Source: an uncultured Lachnospiraceae bacterium
GTDB taxonomy: Bacteria > Bacillota > Clostridia > Lachnospirales > Lachnospiraceae
DNA length: 64,000 nt
Direction: 5' to 3'
Assembly (NCBI GenBank): GCA_900553355.1
Contig: USDK01000001.1
Span: forward strand, 23,944-87,943
Position 1 is the stretch's first letter; each line of letters opens with the position of its first letter. The notes beneath the pieces are model-generated. The model saw nothing but the letters and a program-made list of their open reading frames with translations, made no database searches and was not told the DNA's origin. Position numbers and translations under genes: made by a program. Shown here one piece after another: positions 8,123 through 16,380 of the stretch.

Positions 8123-9034
8123 ATGACAAAAGTAATAGGCGTAAGGTTCCGCCGGGCAGGAAAGATCTATTTTTTTGCACCGGGGAAATATAAAGTCAGG
8201 ACCGGGGACAAGGTGATCGTAGAGACGGCCCGCGGCGTAGAGTTCGGGTCAGTAGTCACAGGCCCCAAAGAGGTAGAGGACGAAAAGATCATGCAGCCCT
8301 TAAAGCAGGTGATCCGGATCGCCACAGCGGATGATGTCCGTCGGGAAGAAAAAAACCGGGAAAAGGAAAAGGAAGCCTTTGGCATCTGCCTGGAAAAGAT
8401 CCGTAAGCACGGGCTGGAAATGAAATTGATCGACGCAGAGTACACCTTTGACAATAATAAAGTATTGTTTTATTTTACAGCGGATGGCCGTATCGACTTC
8501 AGAGAGCTGGTCAAGGATCTGGCCAGCGTGTTCAGGACCAGGATCGAGCTCAGACAGATCGGAGTGAGGGATGAGACAAAGATCCGCGGAGGCATCGGGA
8601 TCTGTGGAAGGGAGTTATGCTGCCACACATATCTGTCAGAATTTGCGCCGGTATCGATCAAGATGGCCAAGGAGCAGAATCTGTCGCTGAATCCTTCCAA
8701 AATTTCCGGAGTCTGCGGAAGACTGATGTGCTGTCTGACCAATGAGGAACAGATTTATGAAGAACTGAACCGCCATCTTCCGTCGGCAGGGGATCATGTG
8801 ACAACGCCGGAAGGGCTGAAAGGGGACGTCCAGGCAGTGAATATCCTCCGCCAGATGGTAAAAGTCGTGGTGGCTCTGGACAACGATGAAAAGGAGATCC
8901 GGGAGTATAAGGCTTCCGAACTGAAGTTTAAGCCAAGGCGAAGAAAGAAAGACATGAAGATTTCCAAAGAGGAAATGGCAGAGCTTAAAAATTTAGAGGA
9001 AAAGAATGGAGCCTCAAAATTAGACGATGAATAA
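8123..9034 (+). CDS. ricT: PSP1-domain protein RicT (YaaT)
   Basis: A 303-residue PSP1/RicT-family protein. In Bacillus, RicT acts with RicA and RicF in an Fe-S complex that promotes RNase Y-dependent mRNA maturation and affects sporulation and competence. The N-terminal PSP1 region (VIGVRFRRAGKIYFF) is followed by the cysteine pairs GICGRELCCHTYL and GVCGRLMCCL that hold the clusters in this family. The C-terminal tail is Lys/Glu rich. The stop overlaps the next gene's ATG by 8 bp. No ricA or ricF is seen in the window. Confidence 0.9.
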   Translation: MTKVIGVRFRRAGKIYFFAPGKYKVRTGDKVIVETARGVEFGSVVTGPKEVEDEKIMQPLKQVIRIATADDVRREEKNREKEKEAFGICLEKIRKHGLEMKLIDAEYTFDNNKVLFYFTADGRIDFRELVKDLASVFRTRIELRQIGVRDETKIRGGIGICGRELCCHTYLSEFAPVSIKMAKEQNLSLNPSKISGVCGRLMCCLTNEEQIYEELNRHLPSAGDHVTTPEGLKGDVQAVNILRQMVKVVVALDNDEKEIREYKASELKFKPRRRKKDMKISKEEMAELKNLEEKNGASKLDDE

Positions 9035-9782
9035 AGAACAACAGAATGATTTCTTATATCCGGGCGAGAGGCTGGACGACCTGCAGATCAAGGGCTATCA
9101 GATTATCCAGAGCCCGGGCAGATTCTGCTTTGGCATGGATGCGGTGCTGTTAAGCGCTTTTGCCAGAGTAAAAAAGGGAGAGAGGGCTCTGGATCTTGGA
9201 TGTGGCAACGGAATCCTGCCGATTCTGCTTGCAGCCAAGTATCCCGGAGAACATTTTACCGGACTGGAAATCCAGGAGGAAAGCGCCCGGATGGCTGCGC
9301 GGAGTGTAAAGCTTAACAGTCTGGAGGAAAAAGTCAATATTGTAACCGGAGACATCAAAGAAGCAGCTTCTGTTTTTGGAGCGGCTTCTTTTGAAGTCAT
9401 TACTACAAATCCGCCCTATATGATCGGCAGTCACGGCCTTCGAAATGAAAAAGAAGCATTATATATTGCAAGGCATGAGGTGCTGTGTACGATCGATGAT
9501 ATCGTAAGGGAAAGTGCAAAAGTGCTGAAGTCCAAAGGCAGATTTTATATGGTACACCGTCCTTTCCGCCTGCCGGAGCTGTTTTCAAAGATGTCGTCTG
9601 CAGGCATCGAGCCTAAGCGGATGCGGCTGGTTTACCCTTATGTGGATAAGGAGCCCAATATGGTCCTGATCGAAGGGCTGAAGGGCGGCAGCCCAAGACT
9701 GCAGACAGACCCGCCGCTGATCGTGTATGAGAAGGATGGGAGTTATACGGACGAACTGAAAAGGCTGTATGGTGTGGAATAG
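9027..9782 (+). CDS. trmN6: tRNA1(Val) adenine-37 N6-methyltransferase-like (YabB/TrmN6)
   Basis: A 251-residue SAM-dependent methyltransferase. Motif I is ALDLGCGNGILPILLA (near residue 52), and the catalytic NPPY motif for N6-adenine methylation is present as TTNPPYMIG (near residue 130). The N-terminal segment with GRFCFGMDAVLL is typical of the YabB/TrmN6 family. It is co-transcribed between ricT (8-bp overlap) and rsmI (14-bp gap), as in Firmicutes generally. The tRNA substrate is inferred from the E. coli relative and could differ here. Confidence 0.85.
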   Translation: MNKEQQNDFLYPGERLDDLQIKGYQIIQSPGRFCFGMDAVLLSAFARVKKGERALDLGCGNGILPILLAAKYPGEHFTGLEIQEESARMAARSVKLNSLEEKVNIVTGDIKEAASVFGAASFEVITTNPPYMIGSHGLRNEKEALYIARHEVLCTIDDIVRESAKVLKSKGRFYMVHRPFRLPELFSKMSSAGIEPKRMRLVYPYVDKEPNMVLIEGLKGGSPRLQTDPPLIVYEKDGSYTDELKRLYGVE

Positions 9783-9796
9783 GAAAGGAGCAGGCT

Positions 9797-10636
9797 ATGG
9801 CAGGAACGTTATATCTATGTGCGACGCCTATCGGAAATCTGGAGGATATGACCTTCCGGTGCGTACGCGTCTTGAAAGAAGCGGATCTGATCGCAGCGGA
9901 GGATACTCGCAACAGTATCCGCCTTCTGAATCATTTCGAAATCAAGACTCCAATGACCAGTTATCATGAATACAATAAAATTGAAAAAGGCAGGAAGCTG
10001 GTGGAGCAGTTGGAGCAAGGGAAAGATATTGCCCTTATTACCGATGCCGGGACGCCGGGCATCTCTGATCCGGGAGAGGAACTGGTGAGGATGTGCCGGG
10101 AAGCCGGAATCACAGTGACAGCCGTGCCTGGTGCAGCAGCCTGTATCACTGCCCTTACCATATCAGGGCTTCCGACCAGAAGATTTGCATTTGAGGCATT
10201 TCTGCCGACAGATAAAAAGGAGCGGCAGCAGATCCTGGAAGAATTAAAACAGGAGACCAGGACCATCGTTCTGTATGAGGCGCCCCACCGGCTGGTGAAG
10301 ACCCTCCTCCTGCTGGAAGAGACACTGGGGGACCGTCAGGTAAGAGTCTGCCGGGAATTGACGAAAAAGCATGAGACGGTTTTCGAATCCAGCCTGTCTG
10401 GCGCAGTCACCTATTATGAGGAACATGAGCCAAAAGGAGAATGCGTGCTGGTTGTGGAAGGACTCAGCCGGAAAGAAATTGAAAAGGAGCGAAAGGCTCG
10501 CTGGGAAGAGATCAGCCTGCAGGAGCATATGGACAGATATCTGGCAGAAGGGATGTCAAAAAAGGAGGCCATGAAACAGGTAGCACGCGACAGAGGCATC
10601 GGGAAAAGGGACGTTTATCAGGCATTGCTGGAATAG
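9797..10636 (+). CDS. rsmI: 16S rRNA cytidine-1402 2'-O-methyltransferase
   Basis: A 279-residue member of the tetrapyrrole-methylase fold that methylates the 2'-O of C1402 in the 16S rRNA decoding centre. The diagnostic N-terminus (GTLYLCATPIGNLEDMTF), AAEDTRN, ALITDAGTPGISDPG and VPGAAACITAL are all present. The C-terminal HTH-like part (EGMSKKEAMKQVARDRGI) is the usual RsmI tail. An AAAGGAG site precedes the ATG. It is the last gene of the holB block. No hairpin terminator follows; instead the repeat-rich spacer begins. Confidence 0.95.
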   Translation: MAGTLYLCATPIGNLEDMTFRCVRVLKEADLIAAEDTRNSIRLLNHFEIKTPMTSYHEYNKIEKGRKLVEQLEQGKDIALITDAGTPGISDPGEELVRMCREAGITVTAVPGAAACITALTISGLPTRRFAFEAFLPTDKKERQQILEELKQETRTIVLYEAPHRLVKTLLLLEETLGDRQVRVCRELTKKHETVFESSLSGAVTYYEEHEPKGECVLVVEGLSRKEIEKERKARWEEISLQEHMDRYLAEGMSKKEAMKQVARDRGIGKRDVYQALLE

Positions 10637-10648
10637 TCACCGCACTGT

Positions 10649-10838
10649 CGCGCTTTTGCACTGCATAATGCAGTCCTCGCCGACCCACCAACCTCATGCG
10701 CAGTCTTCGCGCTGCCGCGCTTTTGTACTGCATAAGGCAGTCCCCTCGCCGACCCACCAACCTCATGCGCAGTCTTCGCGCTGCCGCGCTTTTGTTTTGC
10801 ACTTCGTGCAAAGACTGCTTATGAGATTGGTGGTTACG
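10649..10838. repeat. 67/69-bp direct repeat with a partial inverted copy
   Basis: Unit 1 is 10649-10715 and unit 2 is 10716-10784; they are nearly identical, unit 2 having two extra C. A third unit starts at 10785 and breaks off after about 11 bases. Bases 10812-10838 are an imperfect inverted copy of the segment with CCACCAACCTCATG. A small hairpin (TTTGCAC, TTC, GTGCAAA) lies at 10796-10812. GC-rich, with no plausible gene. Confidence 0.7.
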
Positions 10839-10986
10839 AGCTCCGCTCTCTCCCTGTAGACGTAAGCTGTATCTTACATGCAAGCATGACGATTCAGCTT
10901 CCGCCTCCCGGGGTCTGCGAGGCTGTAACGCACTGTGTTGGTCAAGTTGTATAGAAATGTTGGAAAAGATTGTTCAACTTGGGTAT

Positions 10987-11014
10987 TTCGGAAATTAAAA
11001 AATTTTACTATACT
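10987..11014 (+). promoter_or_regulatory. Candidate promoter of the ABC ATPase gene
   Basis: TTCGGA (10987-10992), a 16-bp spacer and TATACT (11009-11014) lie about 45 bases before the ATG. The region is AT rich. The -35 match is modest. Confidence 0.4.
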
Positions 11015-11057
11015 CTTTAACAGAACGAAAACGAAAGCTATTTAGGAGGACGATACA

Positions 11058-12170
11058 ATGGCAAGTTTATCATTAAAACATATCAACAAAACTTATCCAA
11101 ACGGATTTGAAGCAGTAAAAGATTTCAATCTTGAGATTGAAGATAAAGAATTCATCATCTTCGTAGGACCATCCGGATGTGGAAAATCTACCACACTTCG
11201 TATGATCGCAGGTCTGGAAGACATTACTTCCGGAGAACTGAAGATCGGCGACAAGGTTGTTAATGATGTAGAGCCGAAGGACAGAGATATCGCAATGGTA
11301 TTCCAGAACTACGCGCTGTATCCGCATATGACAGTATATGATAACATGGCATTCGGACTGAAGTTAAGAAAGGTTCCGAAGGACGAAATCGACAAGATGG
11401 TTCGTGAAGCTGCAAGAATCCTGGACCTGGAAGCTCTTCTGGATCGTAAGCCGAAGGCTCTTTCCGGTGGACAGAGACAGCGTGTTGCCATGGGACGTGC
11501 GATTGTACGTAATCCTAAGGTGTTCCTGATGGATGAGCCTCTTTCCAACCTGGATGCTAAGCTGCGTGGACAGATGCGTATCGAGATCTCCAAGCTGCAT
11601 CAGAGACTGGGCACAACCATCATCTATGTAACACATGACCAGACAGAGGCTATGACACTGGGTACCAGAATCGTAGTTATGAACGCTGGTGTTGTTCAGC
11701 AGGTAGATACACCTCAGATACTGTACGATTATCCATGCAACCTGTTCGTAGCAGGATTTATCGGATCTCCGCAGATGAACTTTGTAGATGCTACCTGTAA
11801 AGTACAGAACGGCAAGGTATATTTGGTGGCAGGACCTTCTGAGATTGAACTGCCGGCAGAAAAAGGCCAGAAGCTGATCGATGGGGGATATGACGGAAAG
11901 ACAGTTGTACTTGGTATCCGTCCGGAAGATGTTCACGACGAGCCGGAATTCCTTCAGGCTTCTCCGAATACCGTGATCGAAGCAAAGATCCGTGTATACG
12001 AGATGCTTGGTGCAGAAGTATTCCTGTACTTCGATTACGAAGGAGCAAGCATGACAGCGAGAGTGGATCCAAGAACGACAGCAAGAACAGGCGATACTGT
12101 AAAATTTGCATTGGATGCTGATAAGATCCATGTATTTGACAAAGAGACAGAGATGACAATTACGAACTAG
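11058..12170 (+). CDS. Sugar ABC transporter ATPase, MsmK/UgpC type
   Basis: A 370-residue CUT1-type ABC ATPase. Walker A is GPSGCGKST (residue 37 on), the signature is LSGGQRQRVAMGRAI, Walker B is VFLMDEPLSNLDAKLR, and a C-terminal TOBE/regulatory domain runs from about 240. In Firmicutes a single MsmK-like ATPase can energise several carbohydrate importers. That fits this gene, which stands alone without permeases or binding protein. Codon use favours highly expressed-gene codons (CGT, GGT) more than its neighbours. TTAGGAGGA precedes the ATG and a strong hairpin follows. The sugar specificity is set by absent partners. Confidence 0.9.
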   Translation: MASLSLKHINKTYPNGFEAVKDFNLEIEDKEFIIFVGPSGCGKSTTLRMIAGLEDITSGELKIGDKVVNDVEPKDRDIAMVFQNYALYPHMTVYDNMAFGLKLRKVPKDEIDKMVREAARILDLEALLDRKPKALSGGQRQRVAMGRAIVRNPKVFLMDEPLSNLDAKLRGQMRIEISKLHQRLGTTIIYVTHDQTEAMTLGTRIVVMNAGVVQQVDTPQILYDYPCNLFVAGFIGSPQMNFVDATCKVQNGKVYLVAGPSEIELPAEKGQKLIDGGYDGKTVVLGIRPEDVHDEPEFLQASPNTVIEAKIRVYEMLGAEVFLYFDYEGASMTARVDPRTTARTGDTVKFALDADKIHVFDKETEMTITN

Positions 12171-12189
12171 TCTGAAGAGATATGATCAA

Positions 12190-12221
12190 ACGGGATCCCG
12201 GATAACGGGGTCCCGTTTTTC
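12190..12221 (+). terminator. Intrinsic terminator
   Basis: An 11-bp stem (ACGGGATCCCG with CGGGGTCCCGT, one wobble pair) around GATAA, followed by five T. It ends the ABC ATPase transcript. Confidence 0.85.
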
Positions 12222-12250
12222 GGTTAAGACAGGGGCGGCGTGGATTAAGC

Positions 12251-12280
12251 TTGTGCATCACCGCTGTCCTGTGGTAAAAT
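12251..12280 (+). promoter_or_regulatory. Candidate promoter of the PucR/CdaR-like gene
   Basis: TTGTGC (12251-12256), an 18-bp spacer and TAAAAT (12275-12280), 35 bases before the TTG start. Confidence 0.4.
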
Positions 12281-12314
12281 AAGGTTTACATGTAGAGAAC
12301 AGGAGGTTTTCCGA

Positions 12315-13400
12315 TTGCTGTCAAATCAGTTATTGCACAAAACAGTGCAGGATATCAAGAAGATCAGCGGACTGGAGTGCGCTGTCTGGGACAAAAAAGG
12401 CGTCTGCCTGGTCATGACCAGTGAAAAGATGCTTTCCTGGGAAAATGATGTAGTTTCCTTTAGCGAGAGCGGACAAGAAGAACTGGCAGGGCAGGAGATC
12501 AGTCTGTTTCTGATCCTGGACGAGGAGGACCCGGTCTATGTGCTGGGAGTCGAGGGAGAAGGCAGGGATGCCCTGACAGCCGGAAGGTTCGGGGCCAGTC
12601 AGATCACCAATCTATTATTTGCCTATAAGGAGAAGATGGACCGGAACCGGTTTATCCAGAATCTGATCCTGGACAATATGCTGGTGGTAGATGTCTATAA
12701 CCAGGCAAAAAAGATGAAGATCCCGGTAGAGCAGCGAAGAGTCGTGTTCCTGATCGAGTCCAAGTATGAAGGAGAGTCACTGATCCTGGAGACGATGCGC
12801 GGCCTGTATGCTACAGGCATGAAGGATTTCGTCACGGCGGTGGATGAGCGGCATGTGATTCTGGTAAAGGCGCTGGAAGCGGTAGACGATTATCCACAGC
12901 TGAACAGAATCGCTCATGAGATCACAGATACGCTGAATATGGAGGCCATGGTAGGCGTCCGGGTGGCGTATGGAACTATCGTGGAGGAACTTAAGGATGT
13001 GTCACGGTCCTATAAAGAAGCAGACATGGCACTGCAGGTAGGACGGGTTTTCTATGTGGAAAAAAATATTCTGGCCTATAATGAACTGGGAATCGGCCGT
13101 CTGATTCATCAGCTTCCGCCGTCCCTCTGTGAAATGTTTTTAAATGAAGTGTTTGAAAACGGCGTTGAAGAGAGGTTTGAGGAGGAAGAGCTGACGACAG
13201 TGTATACATTCTTCGATAACAATCTGAATATTTCCGAGACGGCAAGACAGCTCTATGTACACCGGAATACGCTGGTATACCGGCTGGAGAAAATCCAGAA
13301 AAAGACGGGACTGGATGTCAGAGTTTTTGAAGATGCCCTGACATTTAAGATTGCCATGATGGTGGCGGATCATATGAAGGATATGAATAATAAAGTCTAG
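12315..13400 (+). CDS. PucR/CdaR-family transcriptional regulator
   Basis: A 361-residue protein with the C-terminal helix-turn-helix of the PucR/CdaR family: FFDNNLNISETARQLYVHRN followed by TLVYRLEKIQKKTG. The central GGDEF-like part (about 130-270) is typical of sugar-diacid and purine-catabolism regulators. The start is TTG at 12315, with AGGAGG eight bases upstream. It ends 18 bp before the aconitase-family gene and is probably co-transcribed with it. It may control that gene in response to an organic acid. That link is positional inference. Confidence 0.8.
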   Translation: MLSNQLLHKTVQDIKKISGLECAVWDKKGVCLVMTSEKMLSWENDVVSFSESGQEELAGQEISLFLILDEEDPVYVLGVEGEGRDALTAGRFGASQITNLLFAYKEKMDRNRFIQNLILDNMLVVDVYNQAKKMKIPVEQRRVVFLIESKYEGESLILETMRGLYATGMKDFVTAVDERHVILVKALEAVDDYPQLNRIAHEITDTLNMEAMVGVRVAYGTIVEELKDVSRSYKEADMALQVGRVFYVEKNILAYNELGIGRLIHQLPPSLCEMFLNEVFENGVEERFEEEELTTVYTFFDNNLNISETARQLYVHRNTLVYRLEKIQKKTGLDVRVFEDALTFKIAMMVADHMKDMNNKV

Positions 13401-13418
13401 AACAGGAGGAAAACAAAG

Positions 13419-15701
13419 ATGATAAAATTATATGATAACGGAGTTTATCTTCTGCATGGCAGCGAGATCGTGGAAAGCGCTCAGGAAGTAAAAGCGCGCA
13501 CCGGACAGGAGATCTCAGCGGAAGATGCGGCTAAAAATACCATGGCCTACGGGATTCTGAAGGATCACAATACTTCCGGAAACATGGAGAAACTCCAGAT
13601 CAAGTTCGATAAACTGACCTCCCATGACATCACATTTGTGGGAATCATCCAGACAGCCAGGGCTTCGGGACTGGAAAAGTTTCCGATTCCCTATGTACTG
13701 ACCAACTGTCATAATTCTCTGTGCGCGGTAGGCGGTACGATCAATGAGGATGATCATATGTTTGGCCTGACCTGTGCCAAGAAGTATGGCGGAGTCTATG
13801 TGCCGCCTCATCAGGCTGTCATTCATCAGTATGCCAGAGAAATGCTTGCAGGCGGAGGTAAGATGATCTTAGGATCTGACAGCCACACCCGGTATGGGGC
13901 GCTTGGAACCATGGCTATGGGAGAAGGCGGACCGGAGCTGGTAAAGCAGCTGCTGAATAAAACCTATGATATTAAGATGCCCCAGGTGGTAGGTATTTAC
14001 CTGGACGGAGAACCGATGAAGGGAGTGGGTCCACAGGATGTGGCTCTTGCCATTATCGGCGCGACTTTCGCCAACGGGTATGTGAATAATAAAGTGATGG
14101 AATTTGTAGGACCGGGGGTAGAGAAGTTAAGTGCGGACTTCCGTATCGGCATTGACGTAATGACTACAGAGACCACCTGCCTTTCCTCTATCTGGAAGAC
14201 AGATGAGAAGATCAAAGAATTCTATGAGATCCACGGACGCGTAGAGGATTATCAGGAGTTGAATCCGGGAGATGTAACCTACTATGACGGTATGGTATAC
14301 GTCAACTTAAGCGAGATCAAACCGATGATCGCAATGCCGTTCCATCCGTCCAATACTTATACCATCGATGAAGTTAATGCAAACTTAGAGGATATCCTCC
14401 ATGATGTAGAGAAAAAGGCGCTGGTCAGCCTGGACGGCGCAGTAGACTATTCACTCCAGGACAAGATTGTGGACGGAAAACTGTATGTAGACCAGGGAAT
14501 TATCGCAGGATGTGCAGGCGGCGGATTTGAAAATATCTGTGCGGCAGCAGACATTATCCGCGGACACTATATTGGTTCGGACGAGTTTACGTTCAGCGTA
14601 TATCCGGCAAGTACACCGATTTATATGGAACTGGTGAAGAACGGGGCAGTGGCTGATCTGATGGAGGCCGGAACCATTGTGAAAACAGCATTCTGCGGCC
14701 CATGTTTTGGAGCGGGCGACACGCCGGCAAACAATGCATTTTCTATCCGCCACTCCACAAGAAACTTCCCGAACCGTGAAGGATCCAAGCTGCAGAGTGG
14801 TCAGATCGCATCGGTGGCACTGATGGATGCGCGTTCCATTGCGGCAACTGCTGCAAATAAAGGATTCCTGACGCCTGCAACAGCGATGGATGTAGAATAT
14901 AAAGGAAGAAAGTACCATTTCGATCAGAATATCTACGCGAACCGTGTCTTTGACAGCAAAGGCGTGGCAGATCCGTCCGTAGAGATCAAGTTCGGACCAA
15001 ATATCAAAGACTGGCCGGAAATGCCGGCGCTTCCGGAGAACCTCCTTCTTAAGGTGGTGTCCGAGATCCATGATCCGGTGACGACAACGGATGAGCTGAT
15101 CCCGTCCGGAGAAACATCTTCCTACCGTTCCAACCCACTGGGGCTTGCAGAGTTTGCTCTTTCAAGGAAGGATCCGGCATATGTAGGCCGTGCAAAAGAA
15201 GTTCAGAAAGCAGAAAAGGCTATCGAGGCAGGGACATGTCCGCTGGAAGTCCTGGAAGAGTTAAAACCAGTGATGAAGACGGTACAGACAAAGTTCCCGG
15301 AAGCAGGAGAAGGCAACCTTGGCATCGGAAGTACGATCTTTGCAGTGAAGCCGGGAGACGGCTCTGCCAGAGAGCAGGCTGCATCCTGCCAGAAGGTACT
15401 GGGCGGATGGGCAAATATTGCCAATGAGTATGCAACCAAGAGATACCGCTCCAACCTGATTAACTGGGGTATGCTTCCGTTTATCACGGAGGAAGAGCAT
15501 GATCACTTAAGCTTCCAGAACGGAGACTATATCTTTGTACCCAAGATCCGCAAGGCCATCGAAGACAAAGCTTCTGAGGTGAAGGCTTACGTGGTCAAAG
15601 ACGGAGAACTGAAAGAAGTCTCCTTTAAGCTTGGAGATATGACAGATGCAGAGCGCGAGATTATCGTGAAAGGCTGCCTGATCAATTATTATCGGGGATA
15701 A
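13419..15701 (+). CDS. Aconitase-family hydratase (YbhJ-like rather than classical AcnA)
   Basis: A 760-residue aconitase-superfamily protein. It has ILGSDSHTRYGALGTMAMGEGG, a cluster-cysteine segment and FCGPCFGAGD (Cys pair near residue 427), so a 4Fe-4S cluster is likely. The usual SCTNS motif is replaced by AGCAGGGFENICAA near 365, and the order resembles the E. coli YbhJ hydratase group. It may act on citrate/isocitrate or on another hydroxy acid. It follows a PucR/CdaR-type regulator by 18 bp with its own AGGAGG. No other TCA-cycle gene is nearby, which argues against assuming a plain aconitase. Confidence 0.8.
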   Translation: MIKLYDNGVYLLHGSEIVESAQEVKARTGQEISAEDAAKNTMAYGILKDHNTSGNMEKLQIKFDKLTSHDITFVGIIQTARASGLEKFPIPYVLTNCHNSLCAVGGTINEDDHMFGLTCAKKYGGVYVPPHQAVIHQYAREMLAGGGKMILGSDSHTRYGALGTMAMGEGGPELVKQLLNKTYDIKMPQVVGIYLDGEPMKGVGPQDVALAIIGATFANGYVNNKVMEFVGPGVEKLSADFRIGIDVMTTETTCLSSIWKTDEKIKEFYEIHGRVEDYQELNPGDVTYYDGMVYVNLSEIKPMIAMPFHPSNTYTIDEVNANLEDILHDVEKKALVSLDGAVDYSLQDKIVDGKLYVDQGIIAGCAGGGFENICAAADIIRGHYIGSDEFTFSVYPASTPIYMELVKNGAVADLMEAGTIVKTAFCGPCFGAGDTPANNAFSIRHSTRNFPNREGSKLQSGQIASVALMDARSIAATAANKGFLTPATAMDVEYKGRKYHFDQNIYANRVFDSKGVADPSVEIKFGPNIKDWPEMPALPENLLLKVVSEIHDPVTTTDELIPSGETSSYRSNPLGLAEFALSRKDPAYVGRAKEVQKAEKAIEAGTCPLEVLEELKPVMKTVQTKFPEAGEGNLGIGSTIFAVKPGDGSAREQAASCQKVLGGWANIANEYATKRYRSNLINWGMLPFITEEEHDHLSFQNGDYIFVPKIRKAIEDKASEVKAYVVKDGELKEVSFKLGDMTDAEREIIVKGCLINYYRG

Positions 15702-15716
15702 GAAATAGAGGAACAT

Positions 15717-15770
15717 AAGAGGCATCTTTGCCAGGGCAATAAAAAAGAGCCAGGGCGAGGTGCCTCTTTT
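15717..15770 (+). terminator. Intrinsic terminator of the hydratase gene
   Basis: AAGAGGCA (15717-15724) pairs with TGCCTCTT (15761-15768) and runs into six T; the loop contains a smaller pairing. Confidence 0.75.
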
Positions 15771-15804
15771 TTCGAAAAATCAGCAGGAAAATCAGGATCG
15801 GGTG

Positions 15805-15832
15805 CAACATTTCCGTCCCTTTTAGACTCTAA
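15805..15832 (+). promoter_or_regulatory. Candidate ECF-type (autoregulated) promoter
   Basis: GCAAC-type -35 (CAAC at 15805-15808) and CTCTAA (15827-15832) are separated by 18 bp, 57 bases before the sigma-factor start. Clostridial ECF sigma genes often have a similar CAAC ... CGTCTAA pair in front of themselves. Confidence 0.4.
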
Positions 15833-15888
15833 TATATAGACAACAATTAAAAAGTATCGTAGGTCATATCTGACAGGGAGGAGAAGAT

Positions 15889-16365
15889 ATGAGATGTGAT
15901 GAGGCCACGTTTGCGCAGATGTACGAGAGTGTTTTCCCGGATCTGTACCGTTATGCGTTCTGTATCCTGGGACATCCCCAGGATGCGGAAGATGCGGTCA
16001 GCGAGGCAGTGATGACGGCTTATGGGAATATCCGGAAGCTTAGAAAGCCTGGGTCATTCAAAAGCTGGATTTTCACAATTCTGGCGAATATCTGTAAGAA
16101 GAGACGAAGGACAATGGGAAGAGAAATACATAGTCAGGAGGATGCGGCCGCGGAGCTTCCGGATCAGGAGGTAGATCATGCAGAAGCACTGGATGTCAGA
16201 AGGGCGTTTGGAGTCCTGACGGACGAGGAAAAAGAGATCATTGGTCTGTCAGTGTTTGGCGGATACAACAGCCGGGAAATCGGACAGATGCTGGGGCAGA
16301 ACGCGAATACTGTCAGATCCAGGAGAAGCCGTGCGTTGCGGAAGATGGAAGCTATGTTAAGGTGA
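15889..16365 (+). CDS. ECF-type RNA polymerase sigma factor
   Basis: A 158-residue sigma-70-family protein with region 2 (YRYAFCILGHPQDAEDAVSE, then FKSWIFTILANICKKRRR) and region 4 (LTDEEKEIIGLSVFGGYNSREIG). It lacks region 3, as is usual for ECF factors. GGGAGGAGA precedes the ATG. The next gene begins 15 bp downstream and encodes a membrane-anchored protein with a short cytoplasmic N-terminus. The pair probably forms a signal-transduction unit that activates its own promoter. The stimulus is unknown. Confidence 0.9.
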   Translation: MRCDEATFAQMYESVFPDLYRYAFCILGHPQDAEDAVSEAVMTAYGNIRKLRKPGSFKSWIFTILANICKKRRRTMGREIHSQEDAAAELPDQEVDHAEALDVRRAFGVLTDEEKEIIGLSVFGGYNSREIGQMLGQNANTVRSRRSRALRKMEAMLR

Positions 16366-16380
16366 GTCAAAGGAGGACGT

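Larger units (their letters stand above)
10637..11057. other. Intergenic region of 421 bp, no gene
   Basis: The first 200 bases are the direct and inverted repeats described separately. The next 100 bases contain CGTAAGCTGTATCTTACATG-type short dyads and no convincing ORF. The last 100 bases carry the candidate promoter of the ABC ATPase gene. Confidence 0.6.

Noticed and set aside
10649..10838. Repeats resembling a CRISPR array
   Set aside because: Units are 67 and 69 bp and adjoin directly without unique spacers, only two full copies exist, and no cas gene is near.
13419..15701. Plain assignment as AcnA aconitase
   Set aside because: The SCTNS cluster motif is absent and there are no TCA neighbours; a broader family name is safer.
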